Source: Streptomyces alanosinicus
GTDB lineage: Bacteria; Actinomycetota; Actinomycetes; Streptomycetales; Streptomycetaceae
Length of the DNA: 64,000 bases
Reading direction: 5' to 3'
Assembly (NCBI RefSeq): GCF_014650595.1
Contig: NZ_BMVG01000002.1
Span: 372,001-436,000 of the forward strand
How positions within the stretch are numbered: the first letter of the stretch is position 1; each line of letters starts with the position of its first letter. This document shows positions 41,681-52,175 of this stretch, one piece after another. The notes under the pieces are model-generated. The model saw nothing but the letters and a program-made list of their open reading frames with translations. It made no database searches and had not been told where the DNA came from. The position numbers were made by a program, and so were the translations under genes.

Positions 41681-42438
41681 AGGAACCATCCCAGCAGACA
41701 GACGACGAGGGCGGCGCAGGGGAGCGCGAGAGCGAGACGCCACTGCGCGCCGGACGCGGTGACCTCGTCGATGACCGGCATCGCACCGGCGTACCCCCGG
41801 CTCACCATGGCCAGGTGCACGCGCTCCCCGCGCTCGTAGGAGCGGATGAACAGCGCGCCGGCGGACTTGGCGAGCACGCCCCAGTGCCGCACGCCCTTCG
41901 CCTCGAAGCCGCGCGACTCGCGGGCGATCCGCATCCGCCGCATCTCGTCGGTGATGACGTCGCCATAGCGGATCATGAAAGAAGCGATCTGCACGAGCAG
42001 CGGCGGCAGCTTCAACCGCTGCAGCCCGAGCAGCAGTTCGCGCAGCTCCGTGGTGGCGGCCAGGAGCACGGAGGCGGCGACACCGAGTGTGCCCTTGGCG
42101 AGCACGTTCCAGGCGCCCCACAGCCCGTTCACGCTGAGCGAGAGGCCCAGCACCTGCACGCGCTCGCCCTCCGCCACGAACGGCATGAGCACCGCGAACG
42201 CCACGAACGGCACCTCGATCAGCAGCCGTTTGAGCAGGAAACCGGCGGGCACGCGCGCGTGCCGGGCGACGCACGCGAGCAGGAGGGCGTACACCGCGAA
42301 CGCCCACATCGCCTCGCGCGGGGTCGACACGACGACCACGACGAACGTGAAGGCGGCCGCCAGCTTGGTGTGCGGCGGCAGGGCGTGCACGGGCGAGTGC
42401 CCGTGCCGGTACAGCCTGTGCGCGTGACCTGCTCCCAT
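41677..42438 (-). CDS. cbiQ: ECF transporter T component (CbiQ type)
   Basis: This is a 253-residue membrane protein with five or six helices. The family coupling motifs are MRIARESRGFEAKG (about 168-181, Ala-Arg-Glu-Ser-Arg-Gly) and MVSRGYAGAMP (about 217-227). Both contact the ATPase grooves. The N-terminus is HPHTKLAAAF-like, normal for CbiQ. It begins two bases before the cbiM stop region and overlaps cbiO. Together with cbiM it forms the nickel/cobalt pump. Confidence 0.93.
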   Translation of the reverse strand: MGAGHAHRLYRHGHSPVHALPPHTKLAAAFTFVVVVVSTPREAMWAFAVYALLLACVARHARVPAGFLLKRLLIEVPFVAFAVLMPFVAEGERVQVLGLSLSVNGLWGAWNVLAKGTLGVAASVLLAATTELRELLLGLQRLKLPPLLVQIASFMIRYGDVITDEMRRMRIARESRGFEAKGVRHWGVLAKSAGALFIRSYERGERVHLAMVSRGYAGAMPVIDEVTASGAQWRLALALPCAALVVCLLGWFL

Positions 42439-42440
42439 CG

Positions 42441-43496
42441 CTACAGCCCCGTGTGGAGAGGGGAGACGTCCTCGGTTTGCCGGCGGCGCACGGCCCAGAA
42501 CACCGCGCTGCCCGCCACGACCGTGACGCCGACACCGATCACGCCCGCGAGGCCGCCGGACAGGCGAGCGTTCGCGACGTTCTTCACGCCGTAGTCGGCG
42601 AGCGGGGAGTCGGCGGCGGCATGCTTCTCCTGCTTCTTGTCGATCCCCTTGTCGTGCGCGACCTTCTCCAGGCCGTCGGGGTTCGCGGAGGCGTAGAAGC
42701 TGACGAAGCCGGCGAGGGCGAGGGAGGCGAGCAGACCCGTCACCCACAGCGTGCGCCGGGAGGTGCGCGCCGCCCCGGGCGCTGTGCGCGCCAGCACGGG
42801 CGCCGGTGCGTCCACGAGTGCGCCGTCCACGCGCAACTGGAGCCGCTGCCGCAGGCCGCGCGCGCCGTACACGAGATCCGGGCGCACGGCGATCACCGCG
42901 CTCACCGTGAGCGCGGTGATGACGGCCTCCCCGATGCCGATCAGGACGTGCACACCGATCATCGCGGTCGCCACCTTGCCGATGGAGATGTCGGTCGTCC
43001 CGCCGATCGCGTAGAGAAGTGTGAAGACGAGCGCGGCGGCCGGCACGGAGAGCAGCGCGGCGACGAAGGAGGCGACGGTGACCGAGCGCCGCTTGCGGGG
43101 CAGGACGGCGAGCAGCGCGCGGAACACGGCGTAGGACACGACCGTCGTGGTGATCGCCATGTCGGTGATGTTCACGCCGAGCGCGGTGAGCCCGCCGTCC
43201 GCGAACAGCACCCCCTGCATCAGCAGCACCACGGACACACAGAGCACACCGGTGCAGGGGCCGACGAGGATCGCGGCCAGTGCCCCGCCCAGCAGATGGC
43301 CGCTCGTGCCGGCCGCGACGGGGAAGTTCAGCATCTGTACGGCGAAGATGAACGCCGCCACCAGACCCGCCAGCGGGGCCGTCCGCTCGTCCAGTTCGCG
43401 GCGGGCGCCCCGCAGGCTCACCGCGAGGGCGCCGGCGGCGACCACCCCGGTGACGGCGGAGGTGGGAGCGTCGATGAATCCGTCAGGTACATGCAC
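42441..43496 (-). CDS. cbiM: Nickel/cobalt ECF substrate component, CbiM with fused CbiN-like tail
   Basis: This is a 351-residue protein. The mature-looking start MHVPDGFIDAPTSAVTG is diagnostic: the N-terminal Met-His-Val chelates the metal ion. Seven helices follow, with HLLGGALAAILVGPCTGVLC (about 85-104). After about residue 235 a second membrane unit begins, containing SFYASANPDGLEKVA (the PDGLE domain), which replaces the separate CbiN subunit. The gene is first in the cbiM-cbiQ-cbiO operon. A Nur-box-like site lies 20 bases upstream, which favours nickel over cobalt. Confidence 0.94.
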   Translation of the reverse strand: MHVPDGFIDAPTSAVTGVVAAGALAVSLRGARRELDERTAPLAGLVAAFIFAVQMLNFPVAAGTSGHLLGGALAAILVGPCTGVLCVSVVLLMQGVLFADGGLTALGVNITDMAITTTVVSYAVFRALLAVLPRKRRSVTVASFVAALLSVPAAALVFTLLYAIGGTTDISIGKVATAMIGVHVLIGIGEAVITALTVSAVIAVRPDLVYGARGLRQRLQLRVDGALVDAPAPVLARTAPGAARTSRRTLWVTGLLASLALAGFVSFYASANPDGLEKVAHDKGIDKKQEKHAAADSPLADYGVKNVANARLSGGLAGVIGVGVTVVAGSAVFWAVRRRQTEDVSPLHTGL

Positions 43497-43516
43497 GCCG
43501 CGATTTTAGGCCTTTG

Positions 43517-43533
43517 TTGCGAACCCTTTGCAA
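43517..43533. promoter_or_regulatory. Nur-box-like operator before cbiM
   Basis: TTGCGA-ACCCT-TTGCAA matches the Streptomyces Nur box (TTGCAA-N5-TTGCAA) in 11 of 12 positions. Nur is the nickel-responsive Fur-family repressor. The site ends 37 bases before the start codon of cbiM on the minus strand, where it can block transcription of the transporter when nickel is plentiful. Confidence 0.7.
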
Positions 43534-43665
43534 GAACCAGGTGGTCGTGCATTCGCTCTGCAAGACAAGCCGCTCCCGAAGGCGCGAACCGGAAAATATG
43601 CGACATTGGAGTGGTAGCGGAAGCACGGCTTTCGTATGCGTCACTCAGCGTGAAAGGGCGGTCCG

Positions 43666-44004
43666 ATGTCTGTGGTCGAGCAGTACGCGCGCGCCCATAT
43701 CGTCACGGACGAGGAGGACCCGGGGGCCGTACCGGTGGTACTGCGGTACGACCCCGACTCCGATCCACGCTCCGTCCGGGTGGACCTGCCCGGGACCCAT
43801 GAATGGACCTTCTCGCGCACGCTGCTGGAACGAGGACTGCGGGCCCCGGCCGAGAGCGGTGACGTACGCGTGTGGCCGTGCGGACGCGTCCAGGCGGTCG
43901 TGGAGTTCCACACCGACCACGGTGTCGAGGTCGTGCAGTTCGAGTCGAAGGCGCTGCTCAGATTCCTGCGCCGGACCTACACCGCCGAACCCGTGGGCAG
44001 CTGA
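43666..44004 (+). CDS. ssgE: SsgA-like protein, probably SsgE
   Basis: This is a 112-residue protein of the SsgA family, found only in sporulating actinomycetes, that controls septum placement and peptidoglycan changes during sporulation. The family block VVLRYDPDSDPRSVRVDLPG and the ending WTFSRTLLERGLRAPAESGDVRVWP are present. Assignment to SsgE rests on size and on its place beside a penicillin-binding protein gene (as recalled for SCO3157/SCO3158), so the subtype is less certain than the family. In S. coelicolor SsgE controls spore separation. GAAAGGGCGG lies upstream of the ATG. The stop codon lies in the loop of a hairpin (43993-44016). Confidence 0.88.
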   Translation: MSVVEQYARAHIVTDEEDPGAVPVVLRYDPDSDPRSVRVDLPGTHEWTFSRTLLERGLRAPAESGDVRVWPCGRVQAVVEFHTDHGVEVVQFESKALLRFLRRTYTAEPVGS

Positions 44005-44016
44005 TCGGCTGCCCAC
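43993..44016. terminator. Hairpin at the ssgE stop codon
   Basis: GTGGGCAGC (43993-44001) pairs with GCTGCCCAC (44008-44016), and the TGA stop codon is in the 6-base loop. It separates two convergent genes. Confidence 0.7.
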
Positions 44017-44031
44017 CGGCGACGGGAAGGC

Positions 44032-45702
44032 TCAGCCGCCCATCTTGAGCAGCGCCGCCACGATCGGCCCGGCCGTGTCGCCGCCGTGACCGCCCGCCTG
44101 GACCACGCCGGCGGCGGCGAGGTCGCCCTTGTAGGCGGTGAACCAGCCGTTCGGCTTCTTCTGCCCGTCGACCTCGGCGGAGCCGGTCTTCGCGCCGTAG
44201 TCCCCGCTCATGCCCGCCATCGCCTTGGCGGCCGTGCCGTAGTCCGCCGTGAACCGCATGACGTCCTTCAGCTGGGACTGGGTCTTCGCCGACATCGTGC
44301 GCGCGGCCTTCGCCAGCGTGCGGTTGTCCACCGACGGGGCCACCAGGTACGGCTGGTGGAAGGAGCCCGACACGACCGTGGCCGAGACCGAGGCCATGTT
44401 CAGCGGGTTCATCCGCACCGCGCCCTGCCCGATCAGCGAGGCGCCCATCTGCGCGCCGCTCTGCACCGGGACCGCGCCGTCGAACGACGGGACGCCGATG
44501 GCCCAGTTGTCCATGCCGAGGCCGTAGACCTGCTGGGCCTCCTTCGTCAGGTCGCTGTCGGACAGCTTCGGCGCGAAATCGATGAAGGCGTTGTTGCAGG
44601 AGGCACCGAAGCTCTGCCTGAACGTGCCCTTCTTGATCTCGGAGTTGTCGTCGTTGTGGAACGTCCAGCCGGCCAGCTTGAACGTCTTGGGGCATGGGTG
44701 CGACGCGTCCGGCGTGATGAGCTTCTTCTCGAACAGCATTGTCGACGTCACGATCTTCATCGTGGAGCCGGGCGCGAGGGAGCCCTGGAAGGCGACGTTG
44801 AAGCCGTGTCCGCTGTTGGCGACGGCGAGGATCTCACCGGTCGAGGGCCGTACGACGACCACGGACGCCTTCGCCTGCTTGCCCACCTGCTGTTCGGCGG
44901 CGCTCTGGAGGGACGGGTTCAGCGTGGTCCGCACCGTGCCCGGCGTGCCCTGGCTCAGTGCGACGAGCGTCTTGTCGGACAGCTCGGCCTTCTGCGCAGC
45001 CTTGCCGCGCACCACGCGCAGCTCGATGCCCGCCTTGCCGCCCGCCGTCTTGCCGTACTTCTCGCGCAGCCCGTCCAGCACGGGGCCCAGGGAGGGGTAC
45101 TTGGCGGCCGTCAGCTCGCCGCCGTCCCGGTCCAGCGCCTTGACCGGCGGGGTGCCGGACGCGCCCGTGACGAGCGTGTCGCCGTCCTGCAGATCCGGCT
45201 GGACGACGGAGGAGTGCCAGTCGACCCGCGGCTCGCCGTCGCCCGCCCGCCGCACCACGGTGAGTGAACTGCCGTACATCAGTGGCTTGCTGAGCTTGTC
45301 GTACGACACCGTCGCCTTGACGGAGAACGGCACCTTCGCGCCCGTGGCCGCGCCCGGGATGAGGGTGACGCCCTTCAGGCGGGCGTCCTTGGCGATGCCG
45401 GTGAGCAGCGCGGTGGCGGCCGGGGCGTTGTTCGTGGCGTCGGCCGCCTCGGTGACCTTGCCCTGCTGCCAGGCCGTCAGGAAGCGGGCGGAGGCCGCGC
45501 GGACCTCGGTGGCGCTCAGCGGGCCGGTCTTGACGTTCTTGTGGTCGGCTCTGGCGGACGGGCGCTCGTCGGCCGCCGCGCCGCCGTCGGTCAGCGCGTA
45601 CACGCCGAAACCGAGGCCGCCGACGAACACGGCGATCATGCCGCCGAGCACGGCGGGTCTGGTCGTACTCCGTCGATCGGCGACGCGCCTTCTCTTGCCC
45701 AC
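44032..45702 (-). CDS. Penicillin-binding transpeptidase (class B PBP)
   Basis: This is a 556-residue cell-wall cross-linking enzyme. An N-terminal helix (about 20-38) anchors it. An NTF2-like N-terminal domain (MecA_N type, about 60-180) and a dimerisation region precede the transpeptidase domain. That domain has SxxK at PGSTMKI (about 332), SxN at ASCNNAF (about 391) and KTG at AKTGSAE (about 492). The GTG at 45702 is preceded by GGAGGAA. It is convergent with ssgE, whose product acts in septation, so it may be a sporulation PBP. A 192-base gap before the pmt stop holds its promoter. Confidence 0.94.
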   Translation of the reverse strand: MGKRRRVADRRSTTRPAVLGGMIAVFVGGLGFGVYALTDGGAAADERPSARADHKNVKTGPLSATEVRAASARFLTAWQQGKVTEAADATNNAPAATALLTGIAKDARLKGVTLIPGAATGAKVPFSVKATVSYDKLSKPLMYGSSLTVVRRAGDGEPRVDWHSSVVQPDLQDGDTLVTGASGTPPVKALDRDGGELTAAKYPSLGPVLDGLREKYGKTAGGKAGIELRVVRGKAAQKAELSDKTLVALSQGTPGTVRTTLNPSLQSAAEQQVGKQAKASVVVVRPSTGEILAVANSGHGFNVAFQGSLAPGSTMKIVTSTMLFEKKLITPDASHPCPKTFKLAGWTFHNDDNSEIKKGTFRQSFGASCNNAFIDFAPKLSDSDLTKEAQQVYGLGMDNWAIGVPSFDGAVPVQSGAQMGASLIGQGAVRMNPLNMASVSATVVSGSFHQPYLVAPSVDNRTLAKAARTMSAKTQSQLKDVMRFTADYGTAAKAMAGMSGDYGAKTGSAEVDGQKKPNGWFTAYKGDLAAAGVVQAGGHGGDTAGPIVAALLKMGG

Positions 45703-45894
45703 AGCCTCAGTTCCTCCGTGCCTTCCCCAGGGGTCCCCGTGGCCCACACACTCCCAACGACGGCACTCACCCTAAAGTCCCCACCTGGGAGGGTGATGTC
45801 GGCGGCCGATCCGTAGCAGGGTTGCGACAATCAGTACGGTGCCGGCCCGCCGAACGCCCCGTCGAACGGCTCACCGAGAGCGCGATGTCGCAGG

Positions 45895-47643
45895 TCAGAC
45901 CCAGGTGTCCAACCACATCCGTGACCGCCAGGAGTCGATCGGGATGGCGGTGCCGGTGTAAAGCGGCCAGAAATAGATGAAGTTCCAGGCGATCAGCAGC
46001 ACCAGCACGCCCGCCGAGGAGGCGCCGATCAGCCGGCGGGTGTCGGAGGAGCCCGGCGGGCCGATGATCGCCCCGATCATCATCGCCACGGCCAGACACA
46101 GGAACGGCACGAAGACCACCGCGTAGAACAGGAAGATTGTCCGCTCCTGGTACATGAACCAGGGCAGATAACCGGCCGCGATGCCGCACGCGATGGCACC
46201 GGCACGCCAGTCGCGGCGCAGGGCCCACCGCCACAGCACGTACAGGATCGCGAAGCAGGCCGCCCACCACAGCAGCGGGGTGCCGAGCGCCAGCACCTCA
46301 CGGGCGCACTTCTGGCCGGCGTCCGAAGGGCAGCCGTCCGCGCCGGGGTTCGGCGACTCGTAGAAGTACGACACCGGGCGGCCCAGCACGATCCAGCTCC
46401 ATGGGTTGGACTGGTAGGTGTGCGGCTGGGTGAGCCCGATGTGGAACTTGTAGACCTCGTGTTCGTAGTGCCACAGGCTGCGCAGCCAGTCCGGCAGGAA
46501 GGTCCAGGCGCCGCCTCTGCCGTCGGTGGCCGCCCAGTTGCGGTAGTAACCGCCGGTGCCGTCCGCAGGGGAAAGGATCCATCCGGTCCAGGAGGCCAGG
46601 TAGACGGCGATCGCCACCGGGACCGTGGTGAGGAAGGCGATACCGGTGTCGTACTTCAGGGCCGCCACGTACGCGTGCTGTGCGCCGGCCGTCTTGCGGG
46701 CGCCGACGTCCCACAGCACCGCCATCACACAAAACGCGGCCAGGATGTACAGGCCGTTCCACTTCGTGCCGATGGCCAGGCCCAGCATCAGCCCGGCCGC
46801 CCAGCGCCAGGGGCGCAGGCCCAGACGGAGGGTGTCGGCGACATCGGCGTCCGGGCGGACCCGGCCGTCCGGGTCGACGGGCAGCGCGGCGGCCAGCCGT
46901 TCCCGTGCCCGGTCCCGGTCGACGACCAGGCAGCCGAACGCGGCCAGCACGAAGAACATCAGCACGCCGTCGAGCAGTGAGGTCCGGCTCATCACGAAGT
47001 GCAGGCCGTCCACCGCCATCAGCGTGCCCGCGAGACAGCCGAGGAACGTCGAGCGGAAGATCCGGCGCCCGATCCGGCACAGCATCAGCACCGACAGCGT
47101 GCCGAGCAGCGCGGTCATGAACCGCCAGCCGAAGGGGTCGAACCCGAACATCAGCTCGCCGAGACCGATGACGTACTTGCCGACCGGCGGGTGCACGACG
47201 TACGCCGCGTCCGTCGGGATCGCGAGATGGCCGTGCCTCTGCAGCACCAGGTCGTTGGCGTTCTTGTCCCAGTTGACCTCAAACCCGCGGTGGACGAGCG
47301 CCCAGGCGTCCTTGGCGTAGTACGTCTCGTCGAATATCACCGCGCGCGGTGAGCCCAGGTTCCAGAACCGCATCAGGCCCGCGAGCAGTGTCACCAGCAG
47401 CGGACCGCCCCAGCCCGACCAGCGGGTGACCCGCTCGGCGAGGACCGGCGACACGCCGAGCACCTGCCACAGCCGCGGACTCGGCTCGGCGTACGGGGGC
47501 ACCAGCCGGTCGCGTACGTCGCCCGAGGGCGCGTCCTTGGCCGGTACGTATCCGAATCGGCGCAGCCGCTGCCGCCACGACGGCCGCTGGTCATGCGGCG
47601 TCTGGCCCTGCCGGAGGTCCATGGAGGACGCGGTACTGGTCAC
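45895..47643 (-). CDS. pmt: Protein O-mannosyltransferase
   Basis: This 582-residue membrane enzyme moves mannose from polyprenyl-phosphate-mannose to Ser/Thr of secreted proteins. About ten helices are seen. The catalytic loop contains the Asp-Glu pair FDETYYAKDAW (about 108-118), with DKNANDLVLQRHGHLAIPTDAAYVVHPPVGKY split across the following loop. The C-terminus has the Pmt_C segment. In Streptomyces, Pmt is needed for phage phiC31 adsorption and normal cell-wall stress behaviour. GTG at 47643 is the likely start. The gene is divergent from rsmI with 177 bases between. Confidence 0.94.
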   Translation of the reverse strand: MTSTASSMDLRQGQTPHDQRPSWRQRLRRFGYVPAKDAPSGDVRDRLVPPYAEPSPRLWQVLGVSPVLAERVTRWSGWGGPLLVTLLAGLMRFWNLGSPRAVIFDETYYAKDAWALVHRGFEVNWDKNANDLVLQRHGHLAIPTDAAYVVHPPVGKYVIGLGELMFGFDPFGWRFMTALLGTLSVLMLCRIGRRIFRSTFLGCLAGTLMAVDGLHFVMSRTSLLDGVLMFFVLAAFGCLVVDRDRARERLAAALPVDPDGRVRPDADVADTLRLGLRPWRWAAGLMLGLAIGTKWNGLYILAAFCVMAVLWDVGARKTAGAQHAYVAALKYDTGIAFLTTVPVAIAVYLASWTGWILSPADGTGGYYRNWAATDGRGGAWTFLPDWLRSLWHYEHEVYKFHIGLTQPHTYQSNPWSWIVLGRPVSYFYESPNPGADGCPSDAGQKCAREVLALGTPLLWWAACFAILYVLWRWALRRDWRAGAIACGIAAGYLPWFMYQERTIFLFYAVVFVPFLCLAVAMMIGAIIGPPGSSDTRRLIGASSAGVLVLLIAWNFIYFWPLYTGTAIPIDSWRSRMWLDTWV

Positions 47644-47820
47644 CGCGCCATCGTAGGGAACCGTCCTGTGGGAGTCCCGCGCATGGGCCCTACCGGCCGG
47701 GATGCGGCCGATTTCCCGGCCGCCCGGGGCCGGGCCGCCGCCGTGGACCCGCCCGCCGGGGCCGGGTGGCCGGCCGCGGTCCGGGGCCGGGCTGTCAGTG
47801 GTCCCTGCGAGGATGGGGGC

Positions 47821-48669
47821 GTGACTGGAACCCTTGTCCTCGCAGGTACCCCCATCGGCGACATCGCGGACGCGCCGCCCCGGCTCGCCGAGGAGCTGGC
47901 CGGCGCCGACGTGGTCGCCGCCGAGGACACCCGGCGGCTGCGCCGGCTCACCCAGGCACTCGGCGTCACACCCAAGGGCCGCGTCGTGTCGTACTTCGAG
48001 GGCAATGAATCCGCCCGCACGCCGGAGCTGGTCGAGGAGCTGCTCGGCGGCGCGCGCGTGCTGCTCGTGACCGATGCGGGCATGCCGTCCGTGTCCGACC
48101 CCGGCTACCGGCTGGTCGCGGCCGCAGTCGAGCAGGACATCAAGGTCACCGCCGTGCCGGGACCGTCCGCCGTGCTCACCGCGCTCGCCCTGTCCGGGCT
48201 GCCGGTCGACCGGTTCTGCTTCGAGGGCTTTCTGCCGCGCAAGGCGGGCGAGCGGCTGTCGCGGCTGCGGGAGGTCGCGGACGAGCGGCGCACCCTTGTG
48301 TACTTCGAGGCCCCGCACCGGCTCGACGACACCCTCGCCGCCATGGCCGAGGTCTTCGGCGCGGACCGGCGGGCCGCCGTCTGCCGGGAGCTGACCAAGA
48401 CGTACGAGGAGGTACGGCGCGGTCCGCTGGCCGAGCTGGCGCGATGGGCCGCGGAGGGCGTGCGCGGGGAGATCACCGTCGTGGTCGAGGGAGCGCCCGA
48501 GGCCGGGCCGGAGGAGCTCGACGCGGAGGAGCTCGTGCGCCGCGTGCGGGCGCGGGAGGAGGCCGGCGAGCGCCGCAAGGAGGCGATCGCGGCGGTGGCG
48601 GCGCAGGCGGGGCTGCCGAAGCGGGTTGTCTTCGACGCCGTGGTCGCGGCGAAGCGTGCCGGTGAGTGA
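47821..48669 (+). CDS. rsmI: 16S rRNA 2'-O-methyltransferase RsmI
   Basis: RsmI methylates the ribose of C1402 in 16S rRNA, improving decoding. The 282 residues contain the tetrapyrrole-methylase fold motifs TLVLAGTPIGDIADAPPRLAEEL, AEDTRRLRRL, VLLVTDAGMPSVSDPGYRL and VTAVPGPSAVLTALALSGLP. The C-terminal HTH-like tail has EAIAAVAAQAGLPKRVVFDAVV. It starts at GTG 47821 with GAGGA upstream. It is the only gene between the divergent pmt and the zinc-ribbon gene. Confidence 0.95.
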   Translation: MTGTLVLAGTPIGDIADAPPRLAEELAGADVVAAEDTRRLRRLTQALGVTPKGRVVSYFEGNESARTPELVEELLGGARVLLVTDAGMPSVSDPGYRLVAAAVEQDIKVTAVPGPSAVLTALALSGLPVDRFCFEGFLPRKAGERLSRLREVADERRTLVYFEAPHRLDDTLAAMAEVFGADRRAAVCRELTKTYEEVRRGPLAELARWAAEGVRGEITVVVEGAPEAGPEELDAEELVRRVRAREEAGERRKEAIAAVAAQAGLPKRVVFDAVVAAKRAGE

Positions 48670-49094
48670 CGGGAATTTGCTCCGGTAGCGCAGTGGCGGT
48701 GTGGTTCCGTCGCGGGGCGCGGGTCCGTCCTGGCTGGTCGCGCCCAGGCGGTGGGGCCGCATGTCGATGCGGTGGAGCCGCATGCCGATACAGCCCCGCG
48801 CCCCTTGGGGCGCCGGCCCCGGCCTGCGCATATATGCCCTCTGAGCAGGGGTGTTCTCTGGTGAGCGGGCGGGCCATGGGAGGGCAAAGGGCTGTCGCCG
48901 ATGGCAAAGGGAAGAGGGGGCGGGCGGGGCTTTTCGGCAAGGAAGGCTCAAATCGCTTCCAACACTCGACAGCTCTGCTGCGTTCGCGCTGGTGAAGGCG
49001 TCCACTGGGTGAAGGGACGCACCCGTCCCTCGTCCCAGGGATTCCGGGGGGAATTCCATGTGGGGCGCTTGTCCAGCGGACAAGAGGAGCTGGC
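48670..49094. other. 425-bp gene-free gap with tandem repeat and palindrome
   Basis: I see no credible gene. The region holds a 21-bp imperfect tandem pair (48750-48791) and the palindrome GCGCCCC-TT-GGGGCGC (48798-48813), which may terminate rsmI. It also holds GC-rich sequence leading to the promoter and GAGGAG ribosome site of the zinc-ribbon gene. Confidence 0.6.
48750..48791. repeat. 21-bp imperfect tandem repeat
   Basis: Two units, GGTGGGGCCGCATGTCGATG (first 20 bases, 48750-48769) and GGTGGAGCCGCATGCCGATA (48771-48790), differ at three positions over 21 bases. They sit next to a perfect palindrome after rsmI. Confidence 0.7.
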
Positions 49095-49505
49095 ATGAGT
49101 GAGATCGCAGGGCAGACCGGCCTCCGTGGCACGCCCACAGCCGTCGTTCACGAGTCGTATTCCTTCGCCTGCATGCGATGCGGGCACGGCTGGGAGCAGT
49201 CGTACGAGATAGAGCACCACACGGACGCTGACGGGCAGGAGTTCGTGCTGTACGTGGCCGACGGGCGGGTCGTGCCGTCGCCGCTGAGCCGGCCCAACTG
49301 CCACAACTGCGAGGGTCACGTCGTGCGGATCATGCGCGCGGGACAGGTCTCGTCGGTGCGCGGCGCCGGGGAACGGCGCCACAGTGTGCCGCAGGCGGGA
49401 CCGGTCGAGGCACCCGAGGTGCCCGTGGAGGGCGCACAGCCCAAGGAACCGCACCACTGGCACCTGTCCGATCTCCTGCACCCGTTCCAGCGCAAGGCGG
49501 GCTGA
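49095..49505 (+). CDS. Zinc-ribbon-like hypothetical protein
   Basis: This is a 136-residue protein with two CxxC knuckles, Cys26/Cys29 (FACMRCGHGW) and Cys69/Cys72 (PNCHNCEGH), that could hold one zinc. Around the knuckles lies a small beta-rich region of about 60 residues. A Pro/Glu-rich C-terminal half ends in HWHLSDLLHPFQRKAG. It resembles a family of streptomycete proteins seen next to tatD and rpf genes. No function is known. GAGGAG lies just upstream of the ATG. It is likely independent of the TatD gene, whose start lies 47 bases on. Confidence 0.85.
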   Translation: MSEIAGQTGLRGTPTAVVHESYSFACMRCGHGWEQSYEIEHHTDADGQEFVLYVADGRVVPSPLSRPNCHNCEGHVVRIMRAGQVSSVRGAGERRHSVPQAGPVEAPEVPVEGAQPKEPHHWHLSDLLHPFQRKAG

Positions 49506-49552
49506 GCGGATCGCCGTCCGCCGCGGGCATGCCCCTTTCGTAGGATCGGGGC

Positions 49553-50449
49553 ATGCCTTCGAACGCCGGCCCGACCGCCCAGGGCGACAAGAACGCCGCG
49601 CCGCCGCTTCCGCAGCCGCTGCGGGTTCCGGTCGCCGACTCGCACACCCACCTCGACATGCAGTCCGGCACGGTCGAGGAGGGCCTCGCGAAGGCCGCGT
49701 CGGTGGGGGTGACGACGGTCGTCCAGGTCGGCTGCGACATCAAGGGCTCCCGGTGGGCCGCCGAGACCGCGGCCGCGTACGACAGCGTCCACGCCACCGT
49801 CGCCCTGCACCCCAACGAGGCCCCGCGCATCGTCCACGGCGACCCCGACGGCTGGTCGCGGCAGGGCGCCCGGGAGGCGGGCGGTGACGCGGCGCTGGAC
49901 GAGGCCCTCGCCGAGATCGACCGGCTCGCCGGGCTGCCGCAGGTCAAGGGCGTCGGCGAGACGGGGCTCGACCACTTCCGCACCGGCCCGGAGGGCAAGG
50001 CCGCGCAGGAGCGTTCCTTCCGCGCCCATATCGAGATCGCCAAGCGGCACGGCAAGGCGCTCGTCATCCACGACCGCGACGCGCACGCCGACGTGCTGCG
50101 CGTGCTGAAGGAGGAGGGCGCCCCCGGGCGCACCGTCTTCCACTGCTACTCCGGCGACGCCGAGATGGCCGGGATCTGCGCCCGCGAGGGCTATTTCATG
50201 TCCTTCGCCGGCAATGTCACCTTCAAGAACGCCCAGAACCTGCGGGACGCCCTCGCCGTGGCCCCGCTGGAACTGGTCCTCGTGGAGACCGACGCGCCCT
50301 TCCTGACCCCGGCGCCGTATCGCGGCCGGCCCAACGCGCCCTATCTCGTGCCGGTCACGGTCCGTGCCATGGCCGCCGTGCGCGGCATCGAGGAGGACGC
50401 GCTGGCCACGGCCCTCGCCGCCAACACCGCCCGCGCCTTCGGCTACTGA
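49553..50449 (+). CDS. TatD family metal-dependent hydrolase
   Basis: This is a 298-residue DNase/hydrolase with a TIM-barrel metal centre. Metal ligands are the HTH of DSHTHLD (His31, His33), Glu of GVGETGLDH (about 140), His of HDRDAHAD, His of FHCYSGD (about 200) and Asp of VETDAPFL (about 247). TatD enzymes degrade DNA and are linked to DNA fragmentation and repair. A Pro/Ala-rich leader of 20 residues precedes the domain. A -10-like TAGGAT lies six bases before the ATG, suggesting a leaderless message. A tandem 13-bp repeat follows the gene. Confidence 0.93.
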   Translation: MPSNAGPTAQGDKNAAPPLPQPLRVPVADSHTHLDMQSGTVEEGLAKAASVGVTTVVQVGCDIKGSRWAAETAAAYDSVHATVALHPNEAPRIVHGDPDGWSRQGAREAGGDAALDEALAEIDRLAGLPQVKGVGETGLDHFRTGPEGKAAQERSFRAHIEIAKRHGKALVIHDRDAHADVLRVLKEEGAPGRTVFHCYSGDAEMAGICAREGYFMSFAGNVTFKNAQNLRDALAVAPLELVLVETDAPFLTPAPYRGRPNAPYLVPVTVRAMAAVRGIEEDALATALAANTARAFGY

Positions 50450-50454
50450 GCCCC

Positions 50455-50480
50455 TTGTTCGGGCACTTTGTTCGGGCACT
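50455..50480. repeat. 13-bp tandem repeat
   Basis: TTGTTCGGGCACT occurs twice back to back (50455-50467 and 50468-50480), just downstream of the tatD stop codon and upstream of the rpfB promoter. It could be a paired regulator site or a slippage product. Confidence 0.6.
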
Positions 50481-50521
50481 GAGCGCACGCTCGACGGGCA
50501 ACAGTGCGTAGTCGCGTCGCT

Positions 50522-50550
50522 TTGGAGAGTGACGACCGCTCCGCTAGGTT
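50522..50550 (+). promoter_or_regulatory. Candidate sigma-HrdB promoter of rpfB
   Basis: TTGGAG (50522-50527) and TAGGTT (50545-50550) are separated by 17 bases, close to the vegetative streptomycete promoter. They lie about 48 bases before the rpfB start codon. Confidence 0.5.
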
Positions 50551-50597
50551 CTGGGGGCCCGATCCGGACCCCTCTGGCACTTCTGGAGTGTGTCGGC

Positions 50598-52102
<1,505 letters not shown>

Positions 52103-52175
52103 CAGCCGCGGTCGGCCGGGCCGCTGTGCCGGGCACCTGGCGATCCGGCCCGGCAGACCCCCGTACCCTTGTCCC

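Noticed and set aside
43497..43665. Possible cobalamin riboswitch before cbiM
   Set aside because: The gap is too short (169 bases shared with ssgE) and lacks the B12-box core; the Nur-like site explains the promoter better.
48670..49094. Short open frames in the gap after rsmI
   Set aside because: They are Arg/Gly-rich shadows without ribosome sites; the gap has repeats and a promoter only.
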